DNA from: Candidatus Hydrogenedentota bacterium
GTDB lineage: Bacteria; Hydrogenedentota; Hydrogenedentia; Hydrogenedentales; SLHB01
DNA length: 30,274 bases
Assembly (NCBI GenBank): GCA_035416745.1
Contig: DAOLNV010000059.1
Location: 1-30,274 of the forward strand
Direction: 5' to 3'
In this document: positions 6,657 to 14,828 of the stretch, piece after piece
Position numbering within the stretch: the stretch's first letter is position 1
Layout of the letters: every line of letters starts with the position of its first letter
Notes under the pieces: generated by a model
The model's database searches: none
Told to the model about the DNA's origin: nothing
Seen by the model: the letters and a program-made list of their open reading frames with translations, nothing else
Program-made: the position numbers and the translations under genes

Positions 6657-8054
6657 ATGGACGCCGCCACTGCGAGCAAGAAATTCCAGGAATCGAAGGT
6701 TCTGTTTGCGTCGGGCAATTTCCAGCAAAGTCTTGGGATGCTTGACGAGGTCGACCGGGCCTTTCCTCATCAGAAGAACATTGTGTATGCCAAGGCCATG
6801 TGTCTGAAAAATCTCGGACGCAGGGAGGAAGCGATTGCCGCCTGCCAAAGCGTGCTGTCGCGGTTCGATGACACGAAAACCAAGGCCCTCCTCAAGGAAC
6901 TTGAACGTGAAGACCTGTCGGCGGGCCTGAATCTCTCCGACCTGTTGCCGACGGAGCTCCGGGGCGCCGCGCCCGCGCCTCCGGCGGCTGTGCCGCCCCC
7001 GCTCCCGTCTCTTCCCTCAGGCAATTTCTTTCTGGATGAGCCAATCGCTTCGACGCAAGCCCCGCCGCCGCCTCTGGAATACGCAGCTCCGCGCGGCACC
7101 CGACGGTACGTCATTCCCGGCGTGGTGGTCGCGGCGGTTTTGTTGCTGTTGATCGGGTTTCCGCTCGTTCGGGGACTGATGAAGGGCGGCGGTGATCAAG
7201 ACGGCGAACGCGCAGCTTCCAGCTGGGAAGCGCAGCCCCGACCGGCGGAAGGCGCCGCGCCGGGTGAGACCGCGCCCGGTTCCGTGGAGGGGCCGGTAAC
7301 GGGCGTCGTCCCCGCCCAGACCACGGCGCCGCAGGAAGTGCCCGCGCAGATCACGTGGTACCGGACATTCAGCGAAGGCATGCAGGTGGCCCAGCAGTAT
7401 CAGCGTTATGCCTTCGTATTCGTGACCGACGAGTCGGAAGCCTCACAGAAGGTGGAACAAACCATCTTGATGGACCAGGAAGTCCGGCGGCAGTCGCTGA
7501 ATTTCATCTGTATTCGTGACAAGTACGACCCAAACGCCGATCCCGAAACGCAACAGCCCTTCTTCGAGGAAATGCCGCGCCCCCCCGTCGTTCGGATCTA
7601 CGATTCTGAGGGATTTCCCATGATGGAAATGGCCGGCGAGGAACTCACGACGGAAAGCCTCGCCGCCGGCATGTCGGTGTTCGCCACGATCAAGGGTCTG
7701 GAGAATTTCGACTACGAACTGCCCATTGGGGGTTTGCTGCTGGCCGTCGCGATTTCCTTCTTGCTGGCGCCTTGGCCGTTGTTCCTTACCTTGTTTTTCT
7801 CGGGCAAGCTTCCCATGGACGGGTTCGTCAATAATTTCATCTCGGTCGGATTCACGGCCTTGCGGCTCAATTTGTTGATAGGCTCTCTTTTTGGAACCGT
7901 CAAGGCTCTCGTCATCCTCAAAGACGACCTTGACATGGGCATCGTCGACCTGGTCATTTTTGGCGTGTTATACGTGTTTTACTTGCTGACGGTTGCTGTC
8001 CTCATCATGGTCGTCCTCGGCCACGCGTTCCTGCAACAGCTGTTAGCCAGCTGA
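6657..8054 (+). CDS. TPR / inactive thioredoxin-fold-like membrane protein, function unknown
   Basis: 465 residues from ATG 6657. The frame is open further upstream, but that part overlies repeat DNA and lacks a proper start, and a promoter sits inside it. Residues about 1-80 are helical and TPR-like (alternating Ala/Leu/Tyr pattern). Residues 95-150 are a Pro-rich linker. A single membrane helix lies at about 152-172, then a Gly/Ala/Pro-rich linker. Residues about 230-345 resemble a thioredoxin_7/DUF255-type fold: an FVFVTD strand, a helix ending MDQEV, and PRPPVVRIYDSEG where thioredoxins have the cis-Pro strand. The WCxxC position reads ESEASQ, so it cannot act as a disulfide reductase. 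Three membrane helices follow at about 357-460. A scaffold or sensor role is inference. I recognise no named family for the whole architecture. Confidence 0.72.
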   Translation: MDAATASKKFQESKVLFASGNFQQSLGMLDEVDRAFPHQKNIVYAKAMCLKNLGRREEAIAACQSVLSRFDDTKTKALLKELEREDLSAGLNLSDLLPTELRGAAPAPPAAVPPPLPSLPSGNFFLDEPIASTQAPPPPLEYAAPRGTRRYVIPGVVVAAVLLLLIGFPLVRGLMKGGGDQDGERAASSWEAQPRPAEGAAPGETAPGSVEGPVTGVVPAQTTAPQEVPAQITWYRTFSEGMQVAQQYQRYAFVFVTDESEASQKVEQTILMDQEVRRQSLNFICIRDKYDPNADPETQQPFFEEMPRPPVVRIYDSEGFPMMEMAGEELTTESLAAGMSVFATIKGLENFDYELPIGGLLLAVAISFLLAPWPLFLTLFFSGKLPMDGFVNNFISVGFTALRLNLLIGSLFGTVKALVILKDDLDMGIVDLVIFGVLYVFYLLTVAVLIMVVLGHAFLQQLLAS

Positions 8055-8076
8055 ACACCGGCCGAACAGTGGCAGT

Positions 8077-8098
8077 CGGCGGACGTCCTGGGCCGCCG
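8077..8098 (+). terminator. GC hairpin after the TPR/thioredoxin-like gene
   Basis: CGGCGG (8077-8082) pairs with CCGCCG (8093-8098) over a 10-nt loop, 22 nt after the stop codon. No T-run follows, so termination is uncertain. Confidence 0.3.
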
Positions 8099-8149
8099 CG
8101 AAATCCCACGCGGTTCACGATGGCGAAGGGGAAATTTCAGCCGAATCTG

Positions 8150-8158
8150 TGCTATTCT
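8150..8158 (+). promoter_or_regulatory. extended -10 element upstream of carB
   Basis: TGC followed by TATTCT (8153-8158) is a good extended -10. No convincing -35 is present 17 nt upstream (GGAAAT). It would give a leader of about 170 nt, room for the hairpin at 8164-8195. Confidence 0.35.
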
Positions 8159-8163
8159 TTCGG

Positions 8164-8195
8164 CGAGAACAACGTCGAATAGCCCTTTGTTCTCG
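8164..8195 (+). promoter_or_regulatory. leader hairpin followed by T-rich run before carB
   Basis: CGAGAACAA (8164-8172) pairs with TTGTTCTCG (8187-8195), 9 bp with a 14-nt loop, and a T-rich stretch (TCTCTCTTTTTAATTTTCTG) follows within about 20 nt. It lies inside the predicted carB leader and could be an attenuator, or the terminator of the upstream gene. There is no leader peptide or known aptamer that I can identify. Confidence 0.35.
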
Positions 8196-8334
8196 ACTTC
8201 GCCGTCTATTCTCTCTTTTTAATTTTCTGACCGCCGGGCTGTGGGCGATGTCCGGCGCGTCAATCTCCCGGACCGGTCCGGCGCCATTTCCGGTCAGGGA
8301 GCCAACTATTCGGAGCACCAGTAAAGGGGACCTT

Positions 8335-11300
8335 ATGCCGCGTCGTAACGACATCCGCAAAGTGATGATCATCGGGTCGGGGCCCATCGTGATTGGGCAG
8401 GCCTGCGAGTTTGACTATTCGGGCACGCAAGCCTGCAAAGCGCTGCGCAAGCTGGGGTACGAGATTGTGCTGGTGAATTCGAATCCCGCGACCATCATGA
8501 CCGACCCCGGCATGGCCGACCGCACGTATATCGAACCGCTCAACTTCGAGACGGTCAAAGAGATCATCGCAAAAGAACGGCCGGACGCGCTTCTCCCCAA
8601 TCTGGGCGGGCAATCGGGTCTCAATCTTGCTTCGGAACTCGCGCGCGGGGGCGTTCTCGAGGAGTTTGGGGTAAAGGTCATCGGAGTCCAGGTGGACGCC
8701 ATCGAGCGCGGCGAGGACCGCAGCGCGTTCAAGGATACGATGAACCAGCTCGGCATCGACATGCCGCGCAGTGAACTCGCCTACAGCGTGGAAGAGGCTG
8801 AGCGCATCGCCGAAAAGCTGGGCTACCCGGTGGTGCTGCGTCCCGCGTACACGATGGGGGGCACGGGCGGCGGCCTGGTCTATAACATCGAGGAATTGCG
8901 GACGATCGCCGCGCGCGGCCTCTCGGCCAGCCTCGTTGGTCAGGTCCTGGTCGAGGAATCCGTGCTGGGCTGGGAGGAACTCGAGCTCGAGGTGGTGCGC
9001 GACGCCAAGAACCAGATGATCACGGTGTGCTTCATCGAGAATGTCGACGCGATGGGCGTGCACACCGGCGACTCGTATTGCACGGCGCCCATGCTCACGA
9101 TCGCGCCCGAGCTGCAGCAACGTCTGCAAAAGTACTCGTACGACATCGTTGAGGCGATCGAGGTGATCGGCGGCACGAATATCCAGTTCGCCCACGACCC
9201 GAACACGGGGCGCGTGGTCGTGATCGAGATCAACCCGCGCACGTCGCGGTCTTCGGCGCTGGCGTCCAAAGCCACGGGGTTCCCCATCGCCATGGTGTCA
9301 TCGATGCTTGCGGCGGGTGTGACGCTGGACGAGATTCCCTACTGGCGCGACGGCACGCTGGAGAAGTACACGCCGTCGGGCGACTACGTCGTGGTGAAAT
9401 TTGCCCGCTGGGCCTTCGAGAAGTTTCGGAACATCGAAGACAAGCTCGGCACCCAGATGCGGGCCGTCGGCGAGGTCATGAGCATTGGCAAGAACTACAA
9501 AGAGGCGCTCCAGAAGGCCATCCGCTCCCTCGAGAACGGCCGGTACGGGCTGGGGTTCGCGAAGGATTTCAACAAGAAATCCCTTGAAGAGCTGTTGACG
9601 CTCCTGAAGTATCCTACCAGCGAACGCCAGTTCGTCATGTACGAGGCGCTGCGGAAAGGCGCCGTCATCGAGGAATTGTACCGGCTCACGCACATCAAGC
9701 CCTGGTTCCTCGAACAAATGAAGGAGCTTGTCGAGCTCGAAGAGCAAATCCTCGCGTACAAAGGCAAGCAGCTCCCCGACGCGCTGCTCGCCCGGGCCAA
9801 AAAAGACGGGTTTGCCGACAAATACCTGGCCAAGCTGCTGGGCGTACCCGAGGAACGCATACGGAAGCAGCGGACCGGGGCCGGCGCCGTCGAAGCGTGG
9901 GACGCCGTGCCGGTCAGCGGCGTCGAGAACGCCGCATACTACTACTCGACCTACAACGCGCCGGATACGGTGGGCGTGAGCCCCAACAAGAAGGTCATGG
10001 TGCTGGGGGGCGGCCCCAACCGGATCGGCCAGGGGATCGAGTTCGACTACTGTTGCGTTCACGCGGCGTTTGCACTGCGCGAGCAGGGTTATGAGTCGAT
10101 CATGATCAACTGCAACCCCGAAACCGTCTCGACCGATTACGACACCTCGAACAAACTTTACTTCGAACCCCTGACGGTCGAAGACGTGCTCAGCATTTAC
10201 GAGAAGGAGAAGCCCATAGGCGTGATCGTCCAGTTTGGCGGGCAGACGCCTCTCAACATCGCCCGCGAGCTCGCTGAGGCCGGCGTGCCCATTCTGGGGA
10301 CTACGCCCGAGACCATCGACCTTGCGGAAGACCGCGACCGGTTCCGCCATACCATCGAGCGCCTGGGCATTCCCCAAGCGCGGTCGGGCATGGCAAGTAC
10401 TCTCGAGGAGGCGCTCGCCATTGCCGCTGACATCGGCTATCCCCTGATGGTGCGGCCGTCGTACGTGCTGGGCGGGCGCGGCATGGAAGTTGTTCACGAC
10501 GAGGAAATGTTGCGGCATTACGTGGCCGCGGCGGTGGATGTATCGCCCGAACGCCCGATTCTTATAGACAAGTTTCTGGAGAACGCGCTCGAATTGGAGG
10601 CGGATGCCATTTCGGACGGGACCGGCGCGTTTGTGCCCGCCGTCATGGAACACATCGAACTTGCCGGCATTCACTCGGGCGATTCCGCCTGCGTGATCCC
10701 GCCCATCAGCATTCCTCCTAAACACATCGAGACCATCACTGAATACACGCGCAGGATCGCCGTCGAGATGCATGTTGTCGGGCTGATGAACATTCAGTAC
10801 GCCATCGCGAACGACACGGTATATATCCTCGAGGCCAACCCGCGCGCGTCGCGCACGGTCCCGCTGGTGTCCAAAGTCTGCGGCATCTCGATGGCCAACG
10901 TGGCGACCCAGATCATGCTCGGAAAGACCTTGGAAGAGATCGGGCTTGTGCACCGCCACATTCCGCATTTCGGTGTGAAAGAGGCGGTGTTCCCCTTTTA
11001 CATGTTTCCGGAAGTCGATCCGCTTCTCGGTCCCGAGATGCGGTCGACCGGCGAGGTTCTCGGCCTGGCGAATTCGTTCGGCCTGGCGTTTTACCGGTCG
11101 CAAGAGGCCGCTCAGTCCAAGCTGCCGCTCGAGGGGGCTGTGCTGATCACGGTCGCGGAGCCTGACAAGCCCGGCGTCCTCGAAGCCGCGCGCCAATTTC
11201 AGAACCTTGGGTTTACGATTCGCGCCACGAGCGGGACCCGCGCCTACCTTGAACAGCACGGGGTGAAATCGGAACTCATCAAGAAAGTGCATGAGGGCCG

Positions 11301-11535
11301 GCCCAACATCGTCGATGCCATCACCAACGGCGAGGTCCACCTCGTGGTCAATACCCCGGCCGGGAAGTTGAGCGCGTACGACGATTCATACATCCGCAAG
11401 TCGGCCATCAAGTACAAAGTACCCTACGTGACGACTACCGCCGCGGCCACCGCCGCCGCGCGCGGTATTGCCGCCCGCAAACAGAATGCCGCCGTGGTGC
11501 GGTCGCTCCAGGAATACCACCAGGGCATCCGCTGA
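8335..11535 (+). CDS. carB: carbamoyl-phosphate synthase large subunit
   Basis: 1066 residues from ATG 8335 (AAAGGGG just upstream), close to the 1073 of the E. coli enzyme. An earlier in-frame start would add 62 non-homologous residues. The enzyme makes carbamoyl phosphate from bicarbonate, two ATP and ammonia channelled from the CarA glutaminase, feeding pyrimidine and arginine synthesis. The two homologous ATP-grasp halves are plain: the first begins KVMIIGSGPIVIGQACEFDY and has MGGTGGGLVYN, the second begins KVMVLGGGPNRIGQGIEFDY and has VLGGRGMEVVHD. The C-terminal methylglyoxal-synthase-like allosteric domain starts near residue 931 (FTIRATSGTRAYL). The usual TMGGQTALN of the first half reads NLGGQSGLN, a modest variation. 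carA is not adjacent in this window. Confidence 0.97.
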   Translation: MPRRNDIRKVMIIGSGPIVIGQACEFDYSGTQACKALRKLGYEIVLVNSNPATIMTDPGMADRTYIEPLNFETVKEIIAKERPDALLPNLGGQSGLNLASELARGGVLEEFGVKVIGVQVDAIERGEDRSAFKDTMNQLGIDMPRSELAYSVEEAERIAEKLGYPVVLRPAYTMGGTGGGLVYNIEELRTIAARGLSASLVGQVLVEESVLGWEELELEVVRDAKNQMITVCFIENVDAMGVHTGDSYCTAPMLTIAPELQQRLQKYSYDIVEAIEVIGGTNIQFAHDPNTGRVVVIEINPRTSRSSALASKATGFPIAMVSSMLAAGVTLDEIPYWRDGTLEKYTPSGDYVVVKFARWAFEKFRNIEDKLGTQMRAVGEVMSIGKNYKEALQKAIRSLENGRYGLGFAKDFNKKSLEELLTLLKYPTSERQFVMYEALRKGAVIEELYRLTHIKPWFLEQMKELVELEEQILAYKGKQLPDALLARAKKDGFADKYLAKLLGVPEERIRKQRTGAGAVEAWDAVPVSGVENAAYYYSTYNAPDTVGVSPNKKVMVLGGGPNRIGQGIEFDYCCVHAAFALREQGYESIMINCNPETVSTDYDTSNKLYFEPLTVEDVLSIYEKEKPIGVIVQFGGQTPLNIARELAEAGVPILGTTPETIDLAEDRDRFRHTIERLGIPQARSGMASTLEEALAIAADIGYPLMVRPSYVLGGRGMEVVHDEEMLRHYVAAAVDVSPERPILIDKFLENALELEADAISDGTGAFVPAVMEHIELAGIHSGDSACVIPPISIPPKHIETITEYTRRIAVEMHVVGLMNIQYAIANDTVYILEANPRASRTVPLVSKVCGISMANVATQIMLGKTLEEIGLVHRHIPHFGVKEAVFPFYMFPEVDPLLGPEMRSTGEVLGLANSFGLAFYRSQEAAQSKLPLEGAVLITVAEPDKPGVLEAARQFQNLGFTIRATSGTRAYLEQHGVKSELIKKVHEGRPNIVDAITNGEVHLVVNTPAGKLSAYDDSYIRKSAIKYKVPYVTTTAAATAAARGIAARKQNAAVVRSLQEYHQGIR

Positions 11536-11644
11536 GCCGGCACGGGGCCTGCCGCCTGACCAGAGCTTCGGGAGCGAGGTCAAACCATCTTCGCCCGGCA
11601 TGCCCTTCCCACTGGCCGCCTTCGTTCGCTCTTGCTCGAACGTG

Positions 11645-12631
11645 TCATCCAATCGGGACCATTCTATGCGTGCTTGCCGACTTGTACGCGGCGACGGTAA
11701 CTTCGACGGCCTTCATACCGTCCACTCCGGTAGCAGCCGGGTCGCGTTTTTCGTCCACTGCGGCAACGAAATCCTTGATCAGGCCGAGGTCTGGATTTCC
11801 GCCCCAGTAATTCCACGCGGCTTTCATGGCGGCATCGTCATAGACATGGAGCTTCTGGTTGAATGCGTCCACGGCTACCACGCCCTTCTCGCCGATCAAT
11901 TCGAGTGTGACGTCGCCCCAGGTGGGAAAGCTCGCGGCCCGGTTCCAGCTCGCGATATGCGACACGATCACGCCGCCTTCCATCTCCATATGGAGGCTGC
12001 CCACGTCGTCGACATCGATGCCCGGCCGCAAGAGGTTCCCGTTTTCGCAGTAGACCCTGGTAAACTCGCGGTTCAGCATCCAGCGCAGCAGGTCGGCCAC
12101 GTGCACCGTATGGTCCATGGTGGCGCCGCCGCCCGCCAACTCGCGCTTGGCGAACCAGCCGCCGGGGAACTGCCCGTTGTTGGTGCATGACGCCGCATAG
12201 ATCTCGCCGTAGACCCCTTTGTCCAATTCTTCCTTGACCGCCATCACCGAGGGAATGTAGCGGCAAGGGAACGCCGTTCCGAGACCCACGCCGGCCTTCT
12301 TGCACGCGTCGACCATGGCACGGCAGTCCTCGACCGTAGGCGCCAGCGGCTTCTCACACAGGATCCATTTGCCTGCCGCCGCGGCCTTCTCGACCATCGC
12401 GCGGTGCTTCACGTTCTCGGATGCGACGATGACCCCGTCCATATCGAGGGCGAGGAAGTCATCCATGTTCTCGACGAACTTCGTGCGATGCGCGGCGGCC
12501 TGTTCCCTGCCGCGCCTCGGGTCGTCGTCCCAGATGGCGGCAAGCTCCGCCCCCGCCAATTCATTCAAACACGCTGCATAGCTCAAGGCATGCATATGCG
12601 CGAAACTCATCACTCCGATCTTGGCCATCAT
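11645..12631 (-). CDS. Gfo/Idh/MocA-family oxidoreductase (last gene of sugar operon)
   Basis: 328 residues. Two ATG codons stand in tandem at the start; AAGGAG is 4 nt from the first and 7 from the second, so the second (12628) may be the true one. This is an NAD(P)-dependent dehydrogenase of the glucose-fructose oxidoreductase / inositol dehydrogenase family, cytoplasmic as there is no signal peptide. The N-terminal dinucleotide-binding strand reads KIGVMSFAHMHALSY, a family variant that lacks the textbook GxGxxG. The EKPL motif is present at about residue 107, and conserved HTVHVADLL follows in the C-terminal domain. It lies 32 nt after the preceding dehydrogenase gene and is probably cotranscribed with it. 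Substrate unknown; its neighbours suggest oxidation or epimerisation of a cyclic polyol or sugar. Confidence 0.88.
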   Translation of the reverse strand: MMAKIGVMSFAHMHALSYAACLNELAGAELAAIWDDDPRRGREQAAAHRTKFVENMDDFLALDMDGVIVASENVKHRAMVEKAAAAGKWILCEKPLAPTVEDCRAMVDACKKAGVGLGTAFPCRYIPSVMAVKEELDKGVYGEIYAASCTNNGQFPGGWFAKRELAGGGATMDHTVHVADLLRWMLNREFTRVYCENGNLLRPGIDVDDVGSLHMEMEGGVIVSHIASWNRAASFPTWGDVTLELIGEKGVVAVDAFNQKLHVYDDAAMKAAWNYWGGNPDLGLIKDFVAAVDEKRDPAATGVDGMKAVEVTVAAYKSASTHRMVPIG

Positions 12632-12663
12632 ACGTCTCCTTGTATGACTCTGGAACTCCGCAT

Positions 12664-13644
12664 TCAGTTAAACTCGACGGGCTGCCCGGCCTCGGCGGAC
12701 TCGAGCGCCCCGAGAGCCATACGCACGCCCCACCGCCCGTCTTCGGGCGTGACCCGTGGCTCGCCTTTTCCGGCCAGCCAGGCTGCAAAGTCCTCCCATT
12801 CGAGCTGGTACGGGCTCACCAGCACCGGGCTGCCCGGGACGATAGTGCTGGGGCCCGCGCCCGCCCCCTGGCGCAATTGGGCGCAAACCGGGGCTTCGCT
12901 GCTGTCGAACGTAACCATGCCCTTGTCGCCGCAGATGTCCACCTTCACCCGGAATCCGCTGGGGTGCGCCCATGTGCCCACAATGTTGCAGATTACCCCG
13001 CTTTTCATCCGCATCGTCACCAGGGCGTAATCGATGCGTTCGCTGAAGACGCGCTTGAGGTTCTGCGCGAAGATCCGCGCGGGGTCACCGAACACATACC
13101 GTACCCAGTCCATATCATGCACGATGGTGTCGAGCGTAACGCCGCCGCTCATGTTCCAGTCGCTGAACCAGCCCAGCTTGCCTCCCGGGAATATCCCGCC
13201 GCGATAAGTCTTGACAAATCCCACCGTGCCGAGCTTTCCCGCGTCCACCTGGGCTTTCATGGCCTCGAATTCCTGAAAGAACCGCAGCACGTGACCCACG
13301 TAGAGCTTCACCCCCGCTTTCTCGACGGCCGCGAGCGCGCCGTCCACTTTCTCCAGGGTGCGTCCCAGCGGTTTTTCACAGAAAATGTGCTTGCCGGCGG
13401 CGGCGGCCGCCTTGATGTAATCCGTATGGGTTGGCGTCGGCGTGCAAACGGCGATGACATCGACGTCATCGCGGGCGCACAGCGCGAAGCAGTCCCCGAC
13501 AGCCTCGGCGCCGAACTTGCGGGCGGCTTTCCGGGCATTGTCGCGGCTGATATCGCCGCATGCGACGACCTTCAGCCCCGCATTGACCGCCATCTGGCAG
13601 TGCATGAGGCCCATCGTGTTGCAGCCAATTACTCCTAGATTCAT
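12664..13644 (-). CDS. Gfo/Idh/MocA-family oxidoreductase (middle gene of sugar operon)
   Basis: 326 residues. The start is ATG at 13644 with GAGGAG about 8 nt upstream. The N-terminus (MNLGVIGCNTMGLMH) is a Rossmann NAD(P)-binding fold, with an Asp (CGDIS) at the end of strand 2. CEKPLGRTLEK at about 91-101 holds the conserved Lys. GGVTLDTIVHDMDWVRY at about 162-178 supplies the conserved Asp/His pair of the family active site. It is cytoplasmic, with no signal. It differs clearly from the 11645 gene (different N-terminal motif), so the two are not a recent duplication. The gap to the upstream isomerase-like gene is 58 nt. In sugar and inositol pathways two such dehydrogenases often act with a TIM-barrel isomerase; the exact pathway is not resolved. 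Confidence 0.9.
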   Translation of the reverse strand: MNLGVIGCNTMGLMHCQMAVNAGLKVVACGDISRDNARKAARKFGAEAVGDCFALCARDDVDVIAVCTPTPTHTDYIKAAAAAGKHIFCEKPLGRTLEKVDGALAAVEKAGVKLYVGHVLRFFQEFEAMKAQVDAGKLGTVGFVKTYRGGIFPGGKLGWFSDWNMSGGVTLDTIVHDMDWVRYVFGDPARIFAQNLKRVFSERIDYALVTMRMKSGVICNIVGTWAHPSGFRVKVDICGDKGMVTFDSSEAPVCAQLRQGAGAGPSTIVPGSPVLVSPYQLEWEDFAAWLAGKGEPRVTPEDGRWGVRMALGALESAEAGQPVEFN

Positions 13645-13702
13645 GGGTCTTCTCCTCGAACTTCAACGGATAGTTGACGCTCCCGTTTCCCCACAACCGC
13701 CG

Positions 13703-14518
13703 TTACATGGCGATGATTGTCTTCAGGCTCGTCAGCACATGTCGCAGCATCACATCACGCGAATGCTGATACGCACCGAATTCCGCGGTCAGCGCGCCAT
13801 CAAACCCAACGTCGCGCAACGCAGCCACCACGGCGGGCCAGTTGACGTCGCCTTCCATCAACATCACAAAACCGCTGAAGGTCCCGGCCGAAGTCCGGAA
13901 ATCCTTCGCGTGAATCGCGCGAATACGCGAGCCCAGGATACGAATCCACTGCTCGGGGTACCCGTACAGGACGATGTTCCCCGTGTCGAAATAGGCCCCT
14001 ACGAAAGGGCTCTCGCATTGATCAATGAAATCGCGCATCTCGACCGGGCTCAGCAGGAATTTGTTCCACACGTTTTCGAGCGCGATGCTTACCTTCAGCC
14101 GTTCCGCCGCGGGGACCAGTCTCTGGACGCCTTCGAGCGACGCTTCGAGCGCAACGTCGTACGGCAGCTCAGCGGATACCGTCGCCGGCACCACCAATAG
14201 CGACGGCGCGCCCAGCCAGTGCGCGAGTTGAAGCGCCTTCTCCGTTATGGCGACGGCCTCGTCCTGCTTGGCCGCATCAGGATGCCCCAGCGGGTACTTC
14301 CAGCCGAGCCCGCATCCCACGCTGCACAGATCGACGCCTTCTTTCTCCGCATGGACGCGAATGGCCGTCACTTCCTTTTCCGTGGCGTTGATGTCGATGG
14401 TCGAGCCTTCGCCGATGCACGGCTCAAACGCCTCGAACCCCAGGCGTTTCACGGTCGAGAGGGCCTCTTGCGCAGGCATCTCGCCCGGAAAGGCCCATTG
14501 GTTAATCGATGGCTTCAT
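13703..14518 (-). CDS. sugar phosphate isomerase/epimerase-like TIM-barrel protein
   Basis: 271 residues from ATG 14518, which has AAGGAG 9 nt upstream; the open frame continues upstream but runs through the promoter and is not coding. It belongs to the xylose-isomerase-like TIM-barrel superfamily (AP endonuclease family 2 fold). The expected metal ligands are in order: Glu in IALENVWNKF, Asp in AYFDTGN, His in RAIHAKDF and Glu near the end in LTAEF. Relatives include hexulose-6-phosphate isomerase, L-ribulose-5-phosphate 3-epimerase and inosose isomerase. It is the first gene of a three-gene minus-strand operon with two Gfo/Idh/MocA dehydrogenases, consistent with uptake-linked catabolism of an inositol-like or keto sugar. 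The precise reaction cannot be told from sequence. Confidence 0.87.
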   Translation of the reverse strand: MKPSINQWAFPGEMPAQEALSTVKRLGFEAFEPCIGEGSTIDINATEKEVTAIRVHAEKEGVDLCSVGCGLGWKYPLGHPDAAKQDEAVAITEKALQLAHWLGAPSLLVVPATVSAELPYDVALEASLEGVQRLVPAAERLKVSIALENVWNKFLLSPVEMRDFIDQCESPFVGAYFDTGNIVLYGYPEQWIRILGSRIRAIHAKDFRTSAGTFSGFVMLMEGDVNWPAVVAALRDVGFDGALTAEFGAYQHSRDVMLRHVLTSLKTIIAM

Positions 14519-14828
14519 GAGTTGATTCTCCTTGCCGCAGCGTGTGCCCCATTCTACCGGGAATTCGCCGGTGGGACAAAACGGCCCCCGCACCGCTAAC
14601 ACGGCGTCTCATGAACATTTTACCGTCGACAAAAGACCGAATTGGTGAAGAAGGCACGATCCGCGGCCGCTGCGTCATGCTCGCCGCCGGCCCTGCAGAG
14701 CATTCCCGTCACCCCTCACGCCTTGGCATGGTCATGGAAGGGCGCCACGCGATCGTGGATTTTTTGCACTCAAATCGAGTATCCTGTTAGAGATTCGAAT
14801 ACTTGGAAGAGGAAGGAGAGTGTGAAGC
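14519..14828. other. divergent intergenic region between sugar operon and eno operon
   Basis: 310 bases between divergent starts. The minus-strand promoter at 14551-14579 is clear. The eno side has an AT-richer stretch at 14760-14800 but no promoter that stands out; TTGCAC (14764-14769) with TTAGAG 17 nt later is poor. No ORF with a ribosome binding site, and no repeat, was found. Confidence 0.5.
14551..14579 (-). promoter_or_regulatory. promoter of the isomerase/dehydrogenase operon
   Basis: On the minus strand TTGTCC (14579-14574) and TAGAAT (14556-14551) are exactly 17 nt apart. The -10 matches the sigma-70 consensus at five of six positions. Transcription would start near 14544, giving a short leader that just includes the AAGGAG site before ATG 14518. 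Confidence 0.55.

Noticed and set aside
9298..11340. 680-codon minus-strand open frame inside carB
   Set aside because: Antisense of a certain carB; high GC keeps the frame open. No motif and no ribosome binding site.
11623..11642. 6-bp hairpin between carB and the convergent dehydrogenase
   Set aside because: CGTTCG/CGAACG with an 8-nt loop is short, with no T-run on either strand; too weak to call a terminator.
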